The translations under genes and the position numbers were made by a program. Under the pieces are notes generated by a model, which worked only from the letters and a program-made list of their open reading frames with translations, was not told the DNA's origin and did not search any database. 8,282 nucleotides of DNA from assembly GCA_021160985.1 (NCBI GenBank), contig JAGHBN010000155.1, positions 1 to 8,282 of the forward strand, given 5' to 3'. Source of the DNA: Thermococcus sp. Lineage in GTDB: Archaea > Methanobacteriota_B > Thermococci > Thermococcales > Thermococcaceae. Every line of letters starts with the position of its first letter. Within the stretch, counting starts at the first letter, position 1. Shown here in pieces: positions 1 through 7,168 of this stretch.

Positions 1-2323
1 CCTCTTCGGTATAGGGCGCGGTGATGACCTTTCTTATCTCCCTTGCTTTTTTCGGTCCGATGCCTTCAACCTCCTTAAGCTCCTCCTCTGTGGCGGTGAA
101 AACCCTCTCAACGTTGCCGAAGTGCCGCAGGAGGCGCTTTGCGAGGGTGGAAGAGACGTTGGGGAGCCCCTCGACTATCAGCCTCTGCCTCTCACCGAGC
201 GTCAGGGCCTTCTTCTCGCTCCTCAACCTTACCTCCTTCTTCCTCTCCTCCTGCTCGCGCTTCGCCATGAGGTAGATGAACTGGGCGGTCTCCTCCTTTC
301 CGGAAGAGAACAGTATTGGAACGTTCCAGTCGAGGGTCACTGCAGCTATGGCCCCGCGAATCGCGTTGGGATGAACGTTTCTTATCCCGTAGAGTTCGCC
401 CTCGATGATTATAACGGGCTTTTCATAGGCCCTCTTCAAGCGTTCCACCTGGTCGAAGAGTCTGCCGTCTATTATCGACTGAATGAAGTCGTTGGCGCTC
501 TTCCTCTCTACCCCGACCTCTTCGCTCACAACGTAATCCGCGACGTCCAGCGTTCTGACTTCCACCTCCGCTCCAAGCTCCCTGAGGAGCTTCGGGACGC
601 CGCTCCTCATCTCACGCGAGTCAACGTAGACAACGATGCCCTTCGGCTTTCTTACAAAAATTGGTTTTATGGGGAGTTCTTCCAGTGATGCGCTCTTTTC
701 GGGGGGCTGGGGCGGGCTCTCCTCTTTCCGGGAGGGCTCCTCTTTTCTCTTCGGCTTTATGAACTGATCGAGTGAGGTTATCTTACCCTTCGCCATCGGG
801 CTTTCCCTACCATACTTCTTTTCGAGCTCTTTTGCTATAAGCTTGATGGCGTTGACCATGCCCTTCTCCTTCCTCTTCGACGCCCAGTAGTAGCTCTCGT
901 CCCTCGTCCCCTTGGCCATGAGGACAACCACCCTGCCGGGCCTGTGACGGCCCGTCCTGCCCCTCCTCTGGATGCTCCTTATGGCGGAAGGCACGGGCTC
1001 GTAAAAGACGACAAGATCAACCTCGGGGACGTCCAGGCCCTCTTCACCCACACTCGTGGCGACCAGCACCTGGAACTCTCCGCGTGAGAAGCGATCAAGG
1101 GTTTCCTTCTGTTCCTTTTGACTCATTCCCCTGTCCTCTCCCCTGCTGGCCTGCCCTATGAAGCGCTCCGCGCTGACCCCCATCTCCCTGAGCTCCTCGA
1201 CTATCTTCCTTCCTGTGTCGCGGTAGTTGGTGAAAACTATTATCTTTGAGGACGGCTTTTTATTCAGCTGCTCTCCGATGAGCTCCTTGAGCTTCTCCAT
1301 CTTCGGGTGATCAATGCCGCTCTCCTTTGCCTGGACGAGGAGGTAGACGACCTTCCTCATCCGGGGGTCTTCCATAAGGAGCCTGCTCGACTTTGTTCTC
1401 TTGTCGTTCCGCAGCTTCTTTATGTAGTTCTGCACTGCACTTAAGCCCTGCGTCTCGAGCAGCTCTATGGCGTGCAGGAGCTTGACCGCCTTGGACTGGT
1501 GGATTTTCAGACCCGATATGTCGTAGTTCCCAGCTGCCAGCTCCTGGTTTATCTTTGATCCTGCCTGAAGGACTTCCTTTTTGGACACATCGGGTGAGTA
1601 CGTCGAGATAAGCCCTGCCTGGACGAGGGGTTTCAGGCTCTCCTTCAGCATCTCCCTCAGGAGCTTCCGGACCTCCTTGTATATCTCGGGCAGCTCCACT
1701 TTGACCCACTCGAAGGCCACCCTCTGGACGTAGGGTTTGACATCCGGAGAGCTCTCCGTCCTGACTTCAACCCTCTTTATTCCGAGGTTCGAGATTATCT
1801 CCCGTATTTTCTCGGCGTCGCTCCCCGGCGAGGCGGTAAGGCCGATCACAAGGGGGTGCCTGGCGGTCTTTAGATACTCCTTTGCGATGAAAACGTAGGC
1901 GTAGTTGCCCACGGCCCTGTGGGCCTCGTCGACCACAAGAAGAACGACGTCCTCGAAGGAGATCTTTCCGGTCAGGGTATCATTTTCCACCGTCTGGGGG
2001 GTCGCGGTTATGATGCGGCTCTTCTCCCACAGCTCCACCCTCTTCTCGGGCGGGATTTCGCCGGTGAGGACGTTGATTTCATCTGGGGGGAGGTTAAAAA
2101 GCCGCTTAAAGCTCTCGGCATGCTGCACGGCGAGGGGCTTAGTCGGGGCGAGCATAAGCACCTTTCCACCGTACTTTGAGAGCCTGTAGTCCGCTATCAT
2201 CATGGCTATGAGGGTCTTTCCAAGCCCCGTTGGAAGCACAATAAGGCAGTTCACCTCTTTGCAGCGGGCGTATATGACCTCTTGGTAAACACGCGGTTCG
2301 ACCATGTCCCTGCGGAGATACAT
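1..2323 (-). CDS. hef: Hef, fused SF2 helicase / XPF-family structure-specific nuclease (3' end outside window)
   Basis: Hef processes forked and branched DNA at stalled replication forks. It is the archaeal relative of FANCM (helicase half) and XPF/MUS81 (nuclease half). I translated 774 codons without a stop. Helicase: R11-x-Y13-Q14 resembling a Q motif, Walker A PTGLGKT (31-37), DEAH box (132-135), TAS motif III, a helical insertion at about 215-340, and motif VI QRRGRTGR (452-459). A charged, proline-rich linker (about 523-562) leads to the nuclease: D568 in VDSRE, D596, and ERKSANDF with E606, R607, K608 and D612. A tandem helix-hairpin-helix region follows (about 710-770; GIGPKK at 754-759). 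The frame reaches the left edge at E774 in a context (ITAPYTEE) that matches the very end of Pyrococcus Hef, so only a few residues should be missing. ATG 2323 lies about 25 nt from the TATA centre and has no Shine-Dalgarno, which suggests a leaderless mRNA. The usual nuclease GD motif reads AD here (A595). Confidence 0.96.
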   Translation of the reverse strand, partial: MYLRRDMVEPRVYQEVIYARCKEVNCLIVLPTGLGKTLIAMMIADYRLSKYGGKVLMLAPTKPLAVQHAESFKRLFNLPPDEINVLTGEIPPEKRVELWEKSRIITATPQTVENDTLTGKISFEDVVLLVVDEAHRAVGNYAYVFIAKEYLKTARHPLVIGLTASPGSDAEKIREIISNLGIKRVEVRTESSPDVKPYVQRVAFEWVKVELPEIYKEVRKLLREMLKESLKPLVQAGLISTYSPDVSKKEVLQAGSKINQELAAGNYDISGLKIHQSKAVKLLHAIELLETQGLSAVQNYIKKLRNDKRTKSSRLLMEDPRMRKVVYLLVQAKESGIDHPKMEKLKELIGEQLNKKPSSKIIVFTNYRDTGRKIVEELREMGVSAERFIGQASRGEDRGMSQKEQKETLDRFSRGEFQVLVATSVGEEGLDVPEVDLVVFYEPVPSAIRSIQRRGRTGRHRPGRVVVLMAKGTRDESYYWASKRKEKGMVNAIKLIAKELEKKYGRESPMAKGKITSLDQFIKPKRKEEPSRKEESPPQPPEKSASLEELPIKPIFVRKPKGIVVYVDSREMRSGVPKLLRELGAEVEVRTLDVADYVVSEEVGVERKSANDFIQSIIDGRLFDQVERLKRAYEKPVIIIEGELYGIRNVHPNAIRGAIAAVTLDWNVPILFSSGKEETAQFIYLMAKREQEERKKEVRLRSEKKALTLGERQRLIVEGLPNVSSTLAKRLLRHFGNVERVFTATEEELKEVEGIGPKKAREIRKVITAPYTEE

Positions 2324-2372
2324 GGTTTAAACTTTTCAGCGAAGTTTATAAACACTCGGCCGAGGCATCTAC
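2324..2372. promoter_or_regulatory. Divergent promoter with one palindromic TATA box shared by hef and the plus-strand gene
   Basis: The perfect palindrome GTTTATAAAC (2344-2353) is centred at 2348.5. That is 24.5 nt from the plus-strand ATG (2373) and 25.5 nt from the hef ATG (2323), the usual archaeal TATA-to-start-site distance in both directions. Neither gene has a Shine-Dalgarno sequence, so both transcripts are probably leaderless. The plus-strand flank GCGAAG is a good BRE-like element, while the minus-strand flank (CGAGT) is weaker, so I infer stronger firing towards the plus-strand gene. A second, 8-bp palindrome GTTTAAAC (2325-2332) abuts the hef start. AAACTT (2329-2334) and AAGTTT (2342-2347) form an inverted repeat with a 7-bp spacer. 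Confidence 0.75.
2355..2364. repeat. 10-bp perfect palindrome CTCGGCCGAG, possible operator
   Basis: The palindrome starts 1 nt past the TATA palindrome and lies at about -18 to -9 relative to the plus-strand ATG, between TATA and the expected start site. On the hef side it occupies the BRE/upstream position. A protein bound here could affect the two genes differently. That is inference; the sequence shows only the symmetry and position, and short GC palindromes also arise by chance. Confidence 0.3.
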
Positions 2373-2834
2373 ATGCTCCTCACGAGGCACGCCGAAGGGA
2401 GACTGGTGAAAAGGCTGGCCAAAAGGAGAAGGCTTGAGAAAGTCTATTCCATGCTCTGGGACTTTCTCGAACGCTCTAGGCGGATTGAAGTTAGCGAGAA
2501 GGTTTTTATCTTCACTGACGGTCGAAAGAGCCTTGTATGCGTTAAACTGCCCTGTGAACGGCTCTCACTCGAGGAGATTAAAAATGCCGCCTCAGGCCTG
2601 CAGGACAAGTACAGGTGCGTCTTCTGGGACGGGAGAGCTGTCAGGGAAACGGTTCCCAAAAAATTCGTGGATGGGCTTCTGCCGGGGGAGTACTGCTTCT
2701 ACCTGAACCGGGAAAAGAGGAGCCTCTACGTGGGGAGTGAGGAGCCGCTGCTCGCCATTACGTTCCGGCCTGCAAAAAGGGGGGAGAGGGAAAAGTTTGA
2801 TGGGAACCCGGAACGGCAGCAGTCCTGCTCCTGA
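2373..2834 (+). CDS. Uncharacterised basic protein, 153 aa, divergent from hef
   Basis: I do not recognise this protein with certainty. The N-terminus is strongly basic: TRHAEGR (4-10) is followed by KR- and R-rich helix-forming sequence to about residue 37. A predicted alpha/beta part follows, with strands around VFIFTDG (44-50) and SLVCVKL (53-59), a helix at 66-77, and strands near YRCVFWDG (80-87), EYCFYL (106-111) and LLAITF (126-131). The tail is polar. Five cysteines (56, 61, 82, 108, 152) do not form a zinc-finger pattern. There is no signal peptide or membrane segment. The T-x-H-A-x-x-R start followed by helix and beta strands loosely resembles DUF4258/RelE-like small proteins, but this is a weak visual similarity. 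The start at 2373 is supported by the TATA box 24 nt upstream, which implies a leaderless mRNA. It is tail-to-tail with scpA, 12 bp apart. A nucleic-acid-binding role is possible from its charge and from sharing the hef promoter, but is unproven. Confidence 0.75.
   Translation: MLLTRHAEGRLVKRLAKRRRLEKVYSMLWDFLERSRRIEVSEKVFIFTDGRKSLVCVKLPCERLSLEEIKNAASGLQDKYRCVFWDGRAVRETVPKKFVDGLLPGEYCFYLNREKRSLYVGSEEPLLAITFRPAKRGEREKFDGNPERQQSCS
2774..2778 (-). terminator. Candidate T-run terminator for the smc-scpA unit
   Basis: Reading the minus strand past the scpA stop, T-runs appear at 2835-2838 (T4), at about 2801-2804 (T4) and here (T5 after a C-run). Thermococcales often terminate at oligo-T tracts. 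If used, the scpA transcript would end inside the 3' part of the convergent plus-strand gene and be antisense to it. There is no strong hairpin. Confidence 0.25.
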
Positions 2835-2846
2835 AAAGGGAAGGGG

Positions 2847-3530
2847 TCATGCGTTCTTCTTGCCCCCTTCCTCCAGGAGGGGAACCACGAATATCTCGCC
2901 GAAGTGCTCTTCCTGGTAGAGGTCCACTTTCCCCATGTTCGAGAGGAAGAGGAGGTAGAGGAAAGTGCGGGCTATTATCTTTGGAGTCGGGTCAAAGATG
3001 AGGTCCCAGAACCTGATGGGCTCCCCTTTTTCTATGTACATCCGCTTGACGATGTCGTAGAGCCTGTACACGTGCTTCTCGATGTCAACACGGAAGTCCT
3101 CGACCACAAAAACCTGCTCTTCGATGTTTTCTTTCTTCTTAACCCTGGGCTTCTTTTTCTCGGCCTCCTCCAGGGCGTCCATAAGGGCATCTAAGAGGTC
3201 ATCAAAGGTGTAATAGCGCTCCACCCTCCTGAGGGGGGGAGCCAGGGGCTCAACGTCGACGCGAATGCGTTCGTTTGTTTTTTCTTCCTCGCCGTCGTTT
3301 TCTTCCTCTGCGTAAAGCAGGGCCTCGCTCTTCATCCTGACAAGGATTGAGGCGGCTAAAATGGCCCTTGCGGATACCCTCAGGTCGAGTTCCTGCATCT
3401 CCCTGAGCCTCTCGATGTACTTTGAGGTGAGGTCAACTATGTCTATGTTCCAGGGGTCAACACGCCCCATCTGAACGAGCTGAAGGAGGATATCGATGGG
3501 GGTTATCTCCTCTTCCCTGCGGGATTCCAT
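2847..3530 (-). CDS. scpA: ScpA, kleisin subunit of the archaeal SMC complex
   Basis: ScpA bridges the two heads of an SMC dimer and closes the ring that organises and segregates chromosomes. The 227-residue length is normal for ScpA. The N-terminal domain has the family's hallmark sequence: PIDILLQLV (11-19), VDPWNIDIVDL (24-34), and a helix ending in RMKSEALLY (65-73), which in the family contacts the SMC neck. An acidic, low-complexity linker (about 74-90) and a basic stretch (EKKKPRVKKK) precede the C-terminal winged-helix domain (about 150-223; FWDLIF and IARTFLYLLFLSNMGKVDL), which binds the SMC head. ATG 3530 is the only usable start, because the same frame upstream meets TGA at 3567-3569 without another start codon. 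It follows smc by 65 bp and is probably co-transcribed with it. No ScpB gene follows; the next gene downstream is convergent. Confidence 0.95.
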   Translation of the reverse strand: MESRREEEITPIDILLQLVQMGRVDPWNIDIVDLTSKYIERLREMQELDLRVSARAILAASILVRMKSEALLYAEEENDGEEEKTNERIRVDVEPLAPPLRRVERYYTFDDLLDALMDALEEAEKKKPRVKKKENIEEQVFVVEDFRVDIEKHVYRLYDIVKRMYIEKGEPIRFWDLIFDPTPKIIARTFLYLLFLSNMGKVDLYQEEHFGEIFVVPLLEEGGKKNA

Positions 3531-3532
3531 GA

Positions 3533-3589
3533 TTAGGCCTCCCCTCTGGACTGTTTCATCACTCTTTCACGCTCTTCTCTCTCAAGCAT
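3533..3589 (-). CDS. Possible 18-codon mini-ORF between smc and scpA
   Basis: The frame reads MLEREERERVMKQSRGEA and ends in TAA 2 nt before the scpA ATG. Its ATG lies 5 nt after GGTGAT (3595-3600), a near-perfect archaeal Shine-Dalgarno sequence that overlaps the smc stop. It is in the smc frame, beyond tandem TGA-TGA stops and one GGG codon. The peptide would be very charged. It could be a coupling leader that carries ribosomes from smc to scpA, a decayed end of smc, or chance. Nothing in the residues suggests a known family. Confidence 0.25.
   Translation of the reverse strand: MLEREERERVMKQSRGEA
3538..3544 (-). promoter_or_regulatory. scpA ribosome binding site (GGGGAGG)
   Basis: GGGGAGG on the minus strand lies 7 nt upstream of ATG 3530 and supports that start. 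It sits inside the last codons of the 18-codon frame at 3533-3589, so ribosomes finishing that frame would be positioned on the scpA start. Confidence 0.7.
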
Positions 3590-3595
3590 CCCTCA

Positions 3596-6500
3596 TCACC
3601 CTTCAAGCCTGCCGAACATCTCGGCGTGCTCTTCCTCGCTCTTTCTCCTGATTTCCTCGAGTATCTTCCTGGCCTTCTCCAGGCTTAGTGAGACCACCCT
3701 TGAAACGCCGTTCCTCATGCTCACACCGATTATTCTGTCGGCGTTGGCCATCATCACGTCACGGTGGGTTATGACTATGAACTGGCTGTTCTCCGCGGCC
3801 TCCTTTATGAGATCCGCGACGCGCTTCACGTTGGCATCGTCGAGGTGTGCGTCTATTTCGTCGAGGAGGTAGAACGGCGCCGGCTTGTAGTGCTGGATTG
3901 CGAATATGAACGCAAGGGCTATGATCGCCTTCTCACCGCCGCTCATGGCCTCAATCCTCTTGATGTCCTTTCCGGCAGGTCTGGCTTCGACCTCAAGGCC
4001 GCCCGCGAACGGGTCGTCCGGGTTCTCGAGTATGAGTTTTGCCTCACCGCCGGGGGATAGCTTTTCGAAGAGTCTCGAGAAGTTCCTGGCTATCTCGTTG
4101 AGGGTCTGCATGAACACCTGCCTTTTCTGACCCTCTATCTCCGCGATGAACTCCTCTATGCTCTCCTTCTCTGCAACCACCTGCTCACGCTTGCTCTTCA
4201 GTTCGAGGTACCTTCTCTCCACGACCTCGAAGTCCTCTATGGCCTTCATGTTGACGGGCTCAAGGGAGCGTATCTCCTCTTCCATCTGCTCTATCTGCTC
4301 TCTCAGGGCCTCAAGCTCTCCTGGGATTTCCTTAACGCTCTTAATAACGTTGGGATCGTGGTGTTTGAGCTCGTCCCTCTTCTCCTTCAGCGTTCCCTCC
4401 CACTGGGCAAGCTTTATCCTGAGGGTGTTTGCCTCTATCCTGAGCTCCTGGAGCTTTGACGTGAGGTCGTCCTTTTCCTTCCGGAGGTCGATTATCTCGT
4501 TCTTCACCTTCTCGCGCTTCTCGCGGAGCTCTTTGAGCTCGTCCTTGACGTTCTCCTCAGCCTTCTTGAGTTCCTCGAGTTTCTTGTTCAGGTCCTCTAT
4601 TGCCTTCTCGTTCTCGGCAATGTTGGCATTGAGGGCGTTTATCTTATTCACGAGTCCCTCTATCTCCTCCTCCAGGTCGGCTTTTCTCGGGAGGAGTTCC
4701 TCGTTGAGCCTCATCTCGTAGCTTTCTATCTTGCTCTCAACCCTGCTGAGCTCCTCGCGCAGCTTTCCTATCTCTCCCTCAACTTCCCTTATCCTCTGGT
4801 TGAGCTCCCTCGCCTCGGGATTCTCGAGGGCCCTCTTCAGCTTGTCCCTCTTCTTTTCGAGCCTCTCAATCCTGCCCCTCAGCTTTGCTATCTCGCCCTT
4901 CGTGTTGTGCATCTTCTGCTCGGTAACAGAGATGAGCGCTTCGCTGGATTCTATCTCTTCTTTCAGGTTTTTATCCTCCTCGAGCAGCCTTTCAAGCTCC
5001 TTCTGGACTACCTGGAGGTCCTTGTTGAGCTCGCTCTTTTTCATTCTCAGCTCAAAGAGTTCGTTCTGGAGCCCCTTTATTTCGAGCTTCAGGGCATTTA
5101 CTGCGCTCTCAAGGGCTTCCTTCTCCCTCGTGAGGGACTCCACTTTCCTTTTTAGCTCGTCAGTGTTGACGCCAAGCTTGCCCCTCGGCCTGTAGTGGCC
5201 GCCCGTTATGGCTCCACTCCTCTCGAGAAGCTCTCCGCCGAGGGTCACCATCCTGACCTTCCCAATTCCGACGGCCCTGGCCTCCTCCATGTCGTTTACT
5301 ATCAGGGTGTCTCCGAGGGCGTAGGCAACCGCGTTCCTGAACTTCGGGTCGTAGTCGACGACGTCCATCGCGGGTATTCCCAGGGGAAGTCTCTCCTTGA
5401 GGGAGCGGGGCTTTATCTTGTTCAGAGGCAGAAAAGTCAGCCTTCCAAGCCTTTTCTCCTTCAGCAGCCTTATCGCGTGCTCGGCCACCCTGTCGTTCTC
5501 GACCACGACGTTGTCGTAGTGGCCTCCCAGCGCGACCTCCACTGCCAGTGCGTATTCCTGGCTCCGCACCCTTATGAGCTCGCCGAGGGTGCCGTAGAGG
5601 CCCGGGATGTTCTGACTCTTCAGGAACTCGACGGCACGGTTCCCCCTCGCCTCGCTCTGCGCCTCGGCTTTTATGAGCTCTTCCTTGGCTTTTGAAAGTT
5701 CCTTATCAACCTTTTTGAGTTTGGAGCTCTTTTCTTCGAGCTCTTTTTCGGCCCTTGCAATTCTGCTCTCGATTTTATTCATCCTTCCATCTATCTCACC
5801 GAACTCGGAACGCTTTTCATCCAGCGCATTCTTTGCGCTCTCTATCTGGGCCTTGAGGGAAGTCCTTTTTGCCTTGTCCTGCACTATCTTGGCCTTCAGC
5901 CTCTCCACCTCTTCCTCGAACTTCTTGATGTCGCTCTCCTTCATGTAGAGGTCTCTTTTGGCCTCTTCGAGCTCGTTTACGACCTTATCGAACTCCTCCC
6001 TTGCGAGGGCAAAGCTCCTGTCAATCTCACCGAGCTTGACAACGAGTTCGTTTTTAACGACTTCCTTTTCCTTGATCTCGGCAATGAGCTTTTCCTTTCT
6101 CTTTCCCCACCTAATAATCGCGCTTTTGCTCTTTTCTATTTCATCCGAGACCTTCTTGAGCTCCTCCTTTGCCTTGGCGAGCCTCCTCTGGCTTTCCTCA
6201 ATCTCCTTGCGCGCCATCTCGATGTTCTTTCCGGCCATATCCATCTTGGACTGCACGTCGCTGATCTTCCTGGTGACCTCGAGAATCCCGTCCTCGCTCT
6301 TCTCCTCCAGCTCGCGTTCTATCGAGTTGAGCTCCTTTTCTTTGGCCACGAGTTCTTCCGCTATGTCCTTCAAACGCTGCTGGATGGCAGCTATTTCGGC
6401 CTCTATCCCTTTGTTCCTGGTCGTCCCCTCGGCTATGGCATTCTCAAGCTTTCTTATCTCTCCAAGGAGGAGGGTAACCTTGGCCTTTTCAACGCGCTCC

Positions 6501-7162
6501 TTCAGGTCGAGGTAGCGGAGGGCATCGTTCCTCTCCTTTTCGAGCTTGTCGAGCTGGGTCTTTACCTCCCTTATGAGCAGATCAACGCGTGCGAGGTTCT
6601 CTTCGGCCTGTTTGAGCTCCTTCAAGGCCTTTTCCTTCTTTGCATCGTACTCCGCTATGCCCGATATCTCGTCTATGATCTGTCTCCTCTCGGTCGGACT
6701 CATCTTGATGAACTTGGTTATGTCGCCCTGCAGAACCAGGTTGTAGCCCTCCGGGGAAATCATGGCGGCGCTCAGGACGTCGAGTATCTCACTCCTGCTG
6801 GTTCTCTTCCCGTTGAGCCAGTATGTACTTCTGCCGTCGGGGTAGACGCGTCTTTTTATCACTACCTCATCCTCATCGATCGGGAATCCTCTGTCCTCGT
6901 TGTTGAAGTACATGGCAACCTCTGCAAACTTGGCGGGAGGCTCTCCCTTTGAACCGGCAAATATGAGGTCGCTGATCCTCGTTGCTCTCATGGCCTTTGC
7001 GGAGAGGCCACCGAGAACGAATAAGACTGCATCACCTATGTTGCTCTTTCCAGAACCGTTCGCACCCACAACTGCCGTAAACTTCTTAGAAAGCGGAACA
7101 ACGACCTTGCGATTACCATACGATTTGAAGCCCTTCATTTCAATTTTTTCAATATATGGCAT
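3596..7162 (-). CDS. smc: SMC, chromosome segregation/condensation ATPase
   Basis: SMC is the ATPase core of the archaeal condensin-like complex. It dimerises at its hinge, and its ATP-bound heads engage and are closed by ScpA. The 1188 residues are full length (other Thermococcales are close to 1180). In order: N-terminal head with MKGFKSYG (9-16), Walker A GANGSGKS (33-40) and Q-loop Q145 in LQGDITKF; a long coiled coil (about 165-515); the hinge (about 515-665), beginning NIPGLYGTLGEL with G521 and ending in TGGHYRPRG (G654-G655); the returning coiled coil (about 665-1020); then the C-terminal head with signature MSGGEK (S1074-G1075-G1076), Walker B ending in D1101-E1102, the D-loop region DAHLDD, and THRD carrying the switch histidine. 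All catalytic elements look intact. It ends in tandem TGA-TGA. ATG 7162 has AGGTG 6 nt upstream and a TATA box at the expected distance. scpA follows in the same unit. Confidence 0.98.
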   Translation of the reverse strand: MPYIEKIEMKGFKSYGNRKVVVPLSKKFTAVVGANGSGKSNIGDAVLFVLGGLSAKAMRATRISDLIFAGSKGEPPAKFAEVAMYFNNEDRGFPIDEDEVVIKRRVYPDGRSTYWLNGKRTSRSEILDVLSAAMISPEGYNLVLQGDITKFIKMSPTERRQIIDEISGIAEYDAKKEKALKELKQAEENLARVDLLIREVKTQLDKLEKERNDALRYLDLKERVEKAKVTLLLGEIRKLENAIAEGTTRNKGIEAEIAAIQQRLKDIAEELVAKEKELNSIERELEEKSEDGILEVTRKISDVQSKMDMAGKNIEMARKEIEESQRRLAKAKEELKKVSDEIEKSKSAIIRWGKRKEKLIAEIKEKEVVKNELVVKLGEIDRSFALAREEFDKVVNELEEAKRDLYMKESDIKKFEEEVERLKAKIVQDKAKRTSLKAQIESAKNALDEKRSEFGEIDGRMNKIESRIARAEKELEEKSSKLKKVDKELSKAKEELIKAEAQSEARGNRAVEFLKSQNIPGLYGTLGELIRVRSQEYALAVEVALGGHYDNVVVENDRVAEHAIRLLKEKRLGRLTFLPLNKIKPRSLKERLPLGIPAMDVVDYDPKFRNAVAYALGDTLIVNDMEEARAVGIGKVRMVTLGGELLERSGAITGGHYRPRGKLGVNTDELKRKVESLTREKEALESAVNALKLEIKGLQNELFELRMKKSELNKDLQVVQKELERLLEEDKNLKEEIESSEALISVTEQKMHNTKGEIAKLRGRIERLEKKRDKLKRALENPEARELNQRIREVEGEIGKLREELSRVESKIESYEMRLNEELLPRKADLEEEIEGLVNKINALNANIAENEKAIEDLNKKLEELKKAEENVKDELKELREKREKVKNEIIDLRKEKDDLTSKLQELRIEANTLRIKLAQWEGTLKEKRDELKHHDPNVIKSVKEIPGELEALREQIEQMEEEIRSLEPVNMKAIEDFEVVERRYLELKSKREQVVAEKESIEEFIAEIEGQKRQVFMQTLNEIARNFSRLFEKLSPGGEAKLILENPDDPFAGGLEVEARPAGKDIKRIEAMSGGEKAIIALAFIFAIQHYKPAPFYLLDEIDAHLDDANVKRVADLIKEAAENSQFIVITHRDVMMANADRIIGVSMRNGVSRVVSLSLEKARKILEEIRRKSEEEHAEMFGRLEG

Positions 7163-7168
7163 CCCCTA

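Noticed and set aside
122..688. 188-codon plus-strand reading frame
   Set aside because: It lies opposite the conserved XPF nuclease and HhH part of hef; it has no promoter, and the minus-strand protein is unmistakable.
1311..1709. 132-codon minus-strand reading frame
   Set aside because: It is on the hef strand but out of frame, inside the helicase insertion region; its composition (rich in P, G, R, E) is typical of a shadow frame.
1905..2189. Two overlapping plus-strand frames of 94 and 86 codons
   Set aside because: They are antisense to hef helicase motifs I-III and resemble no protein.
2444..2659. 71-codon minus-strand frame inside the unknown gene
   Set aside because: The plus-strand frame is longer, starts at the correct distance from a TATA box, and looks more protein-like.
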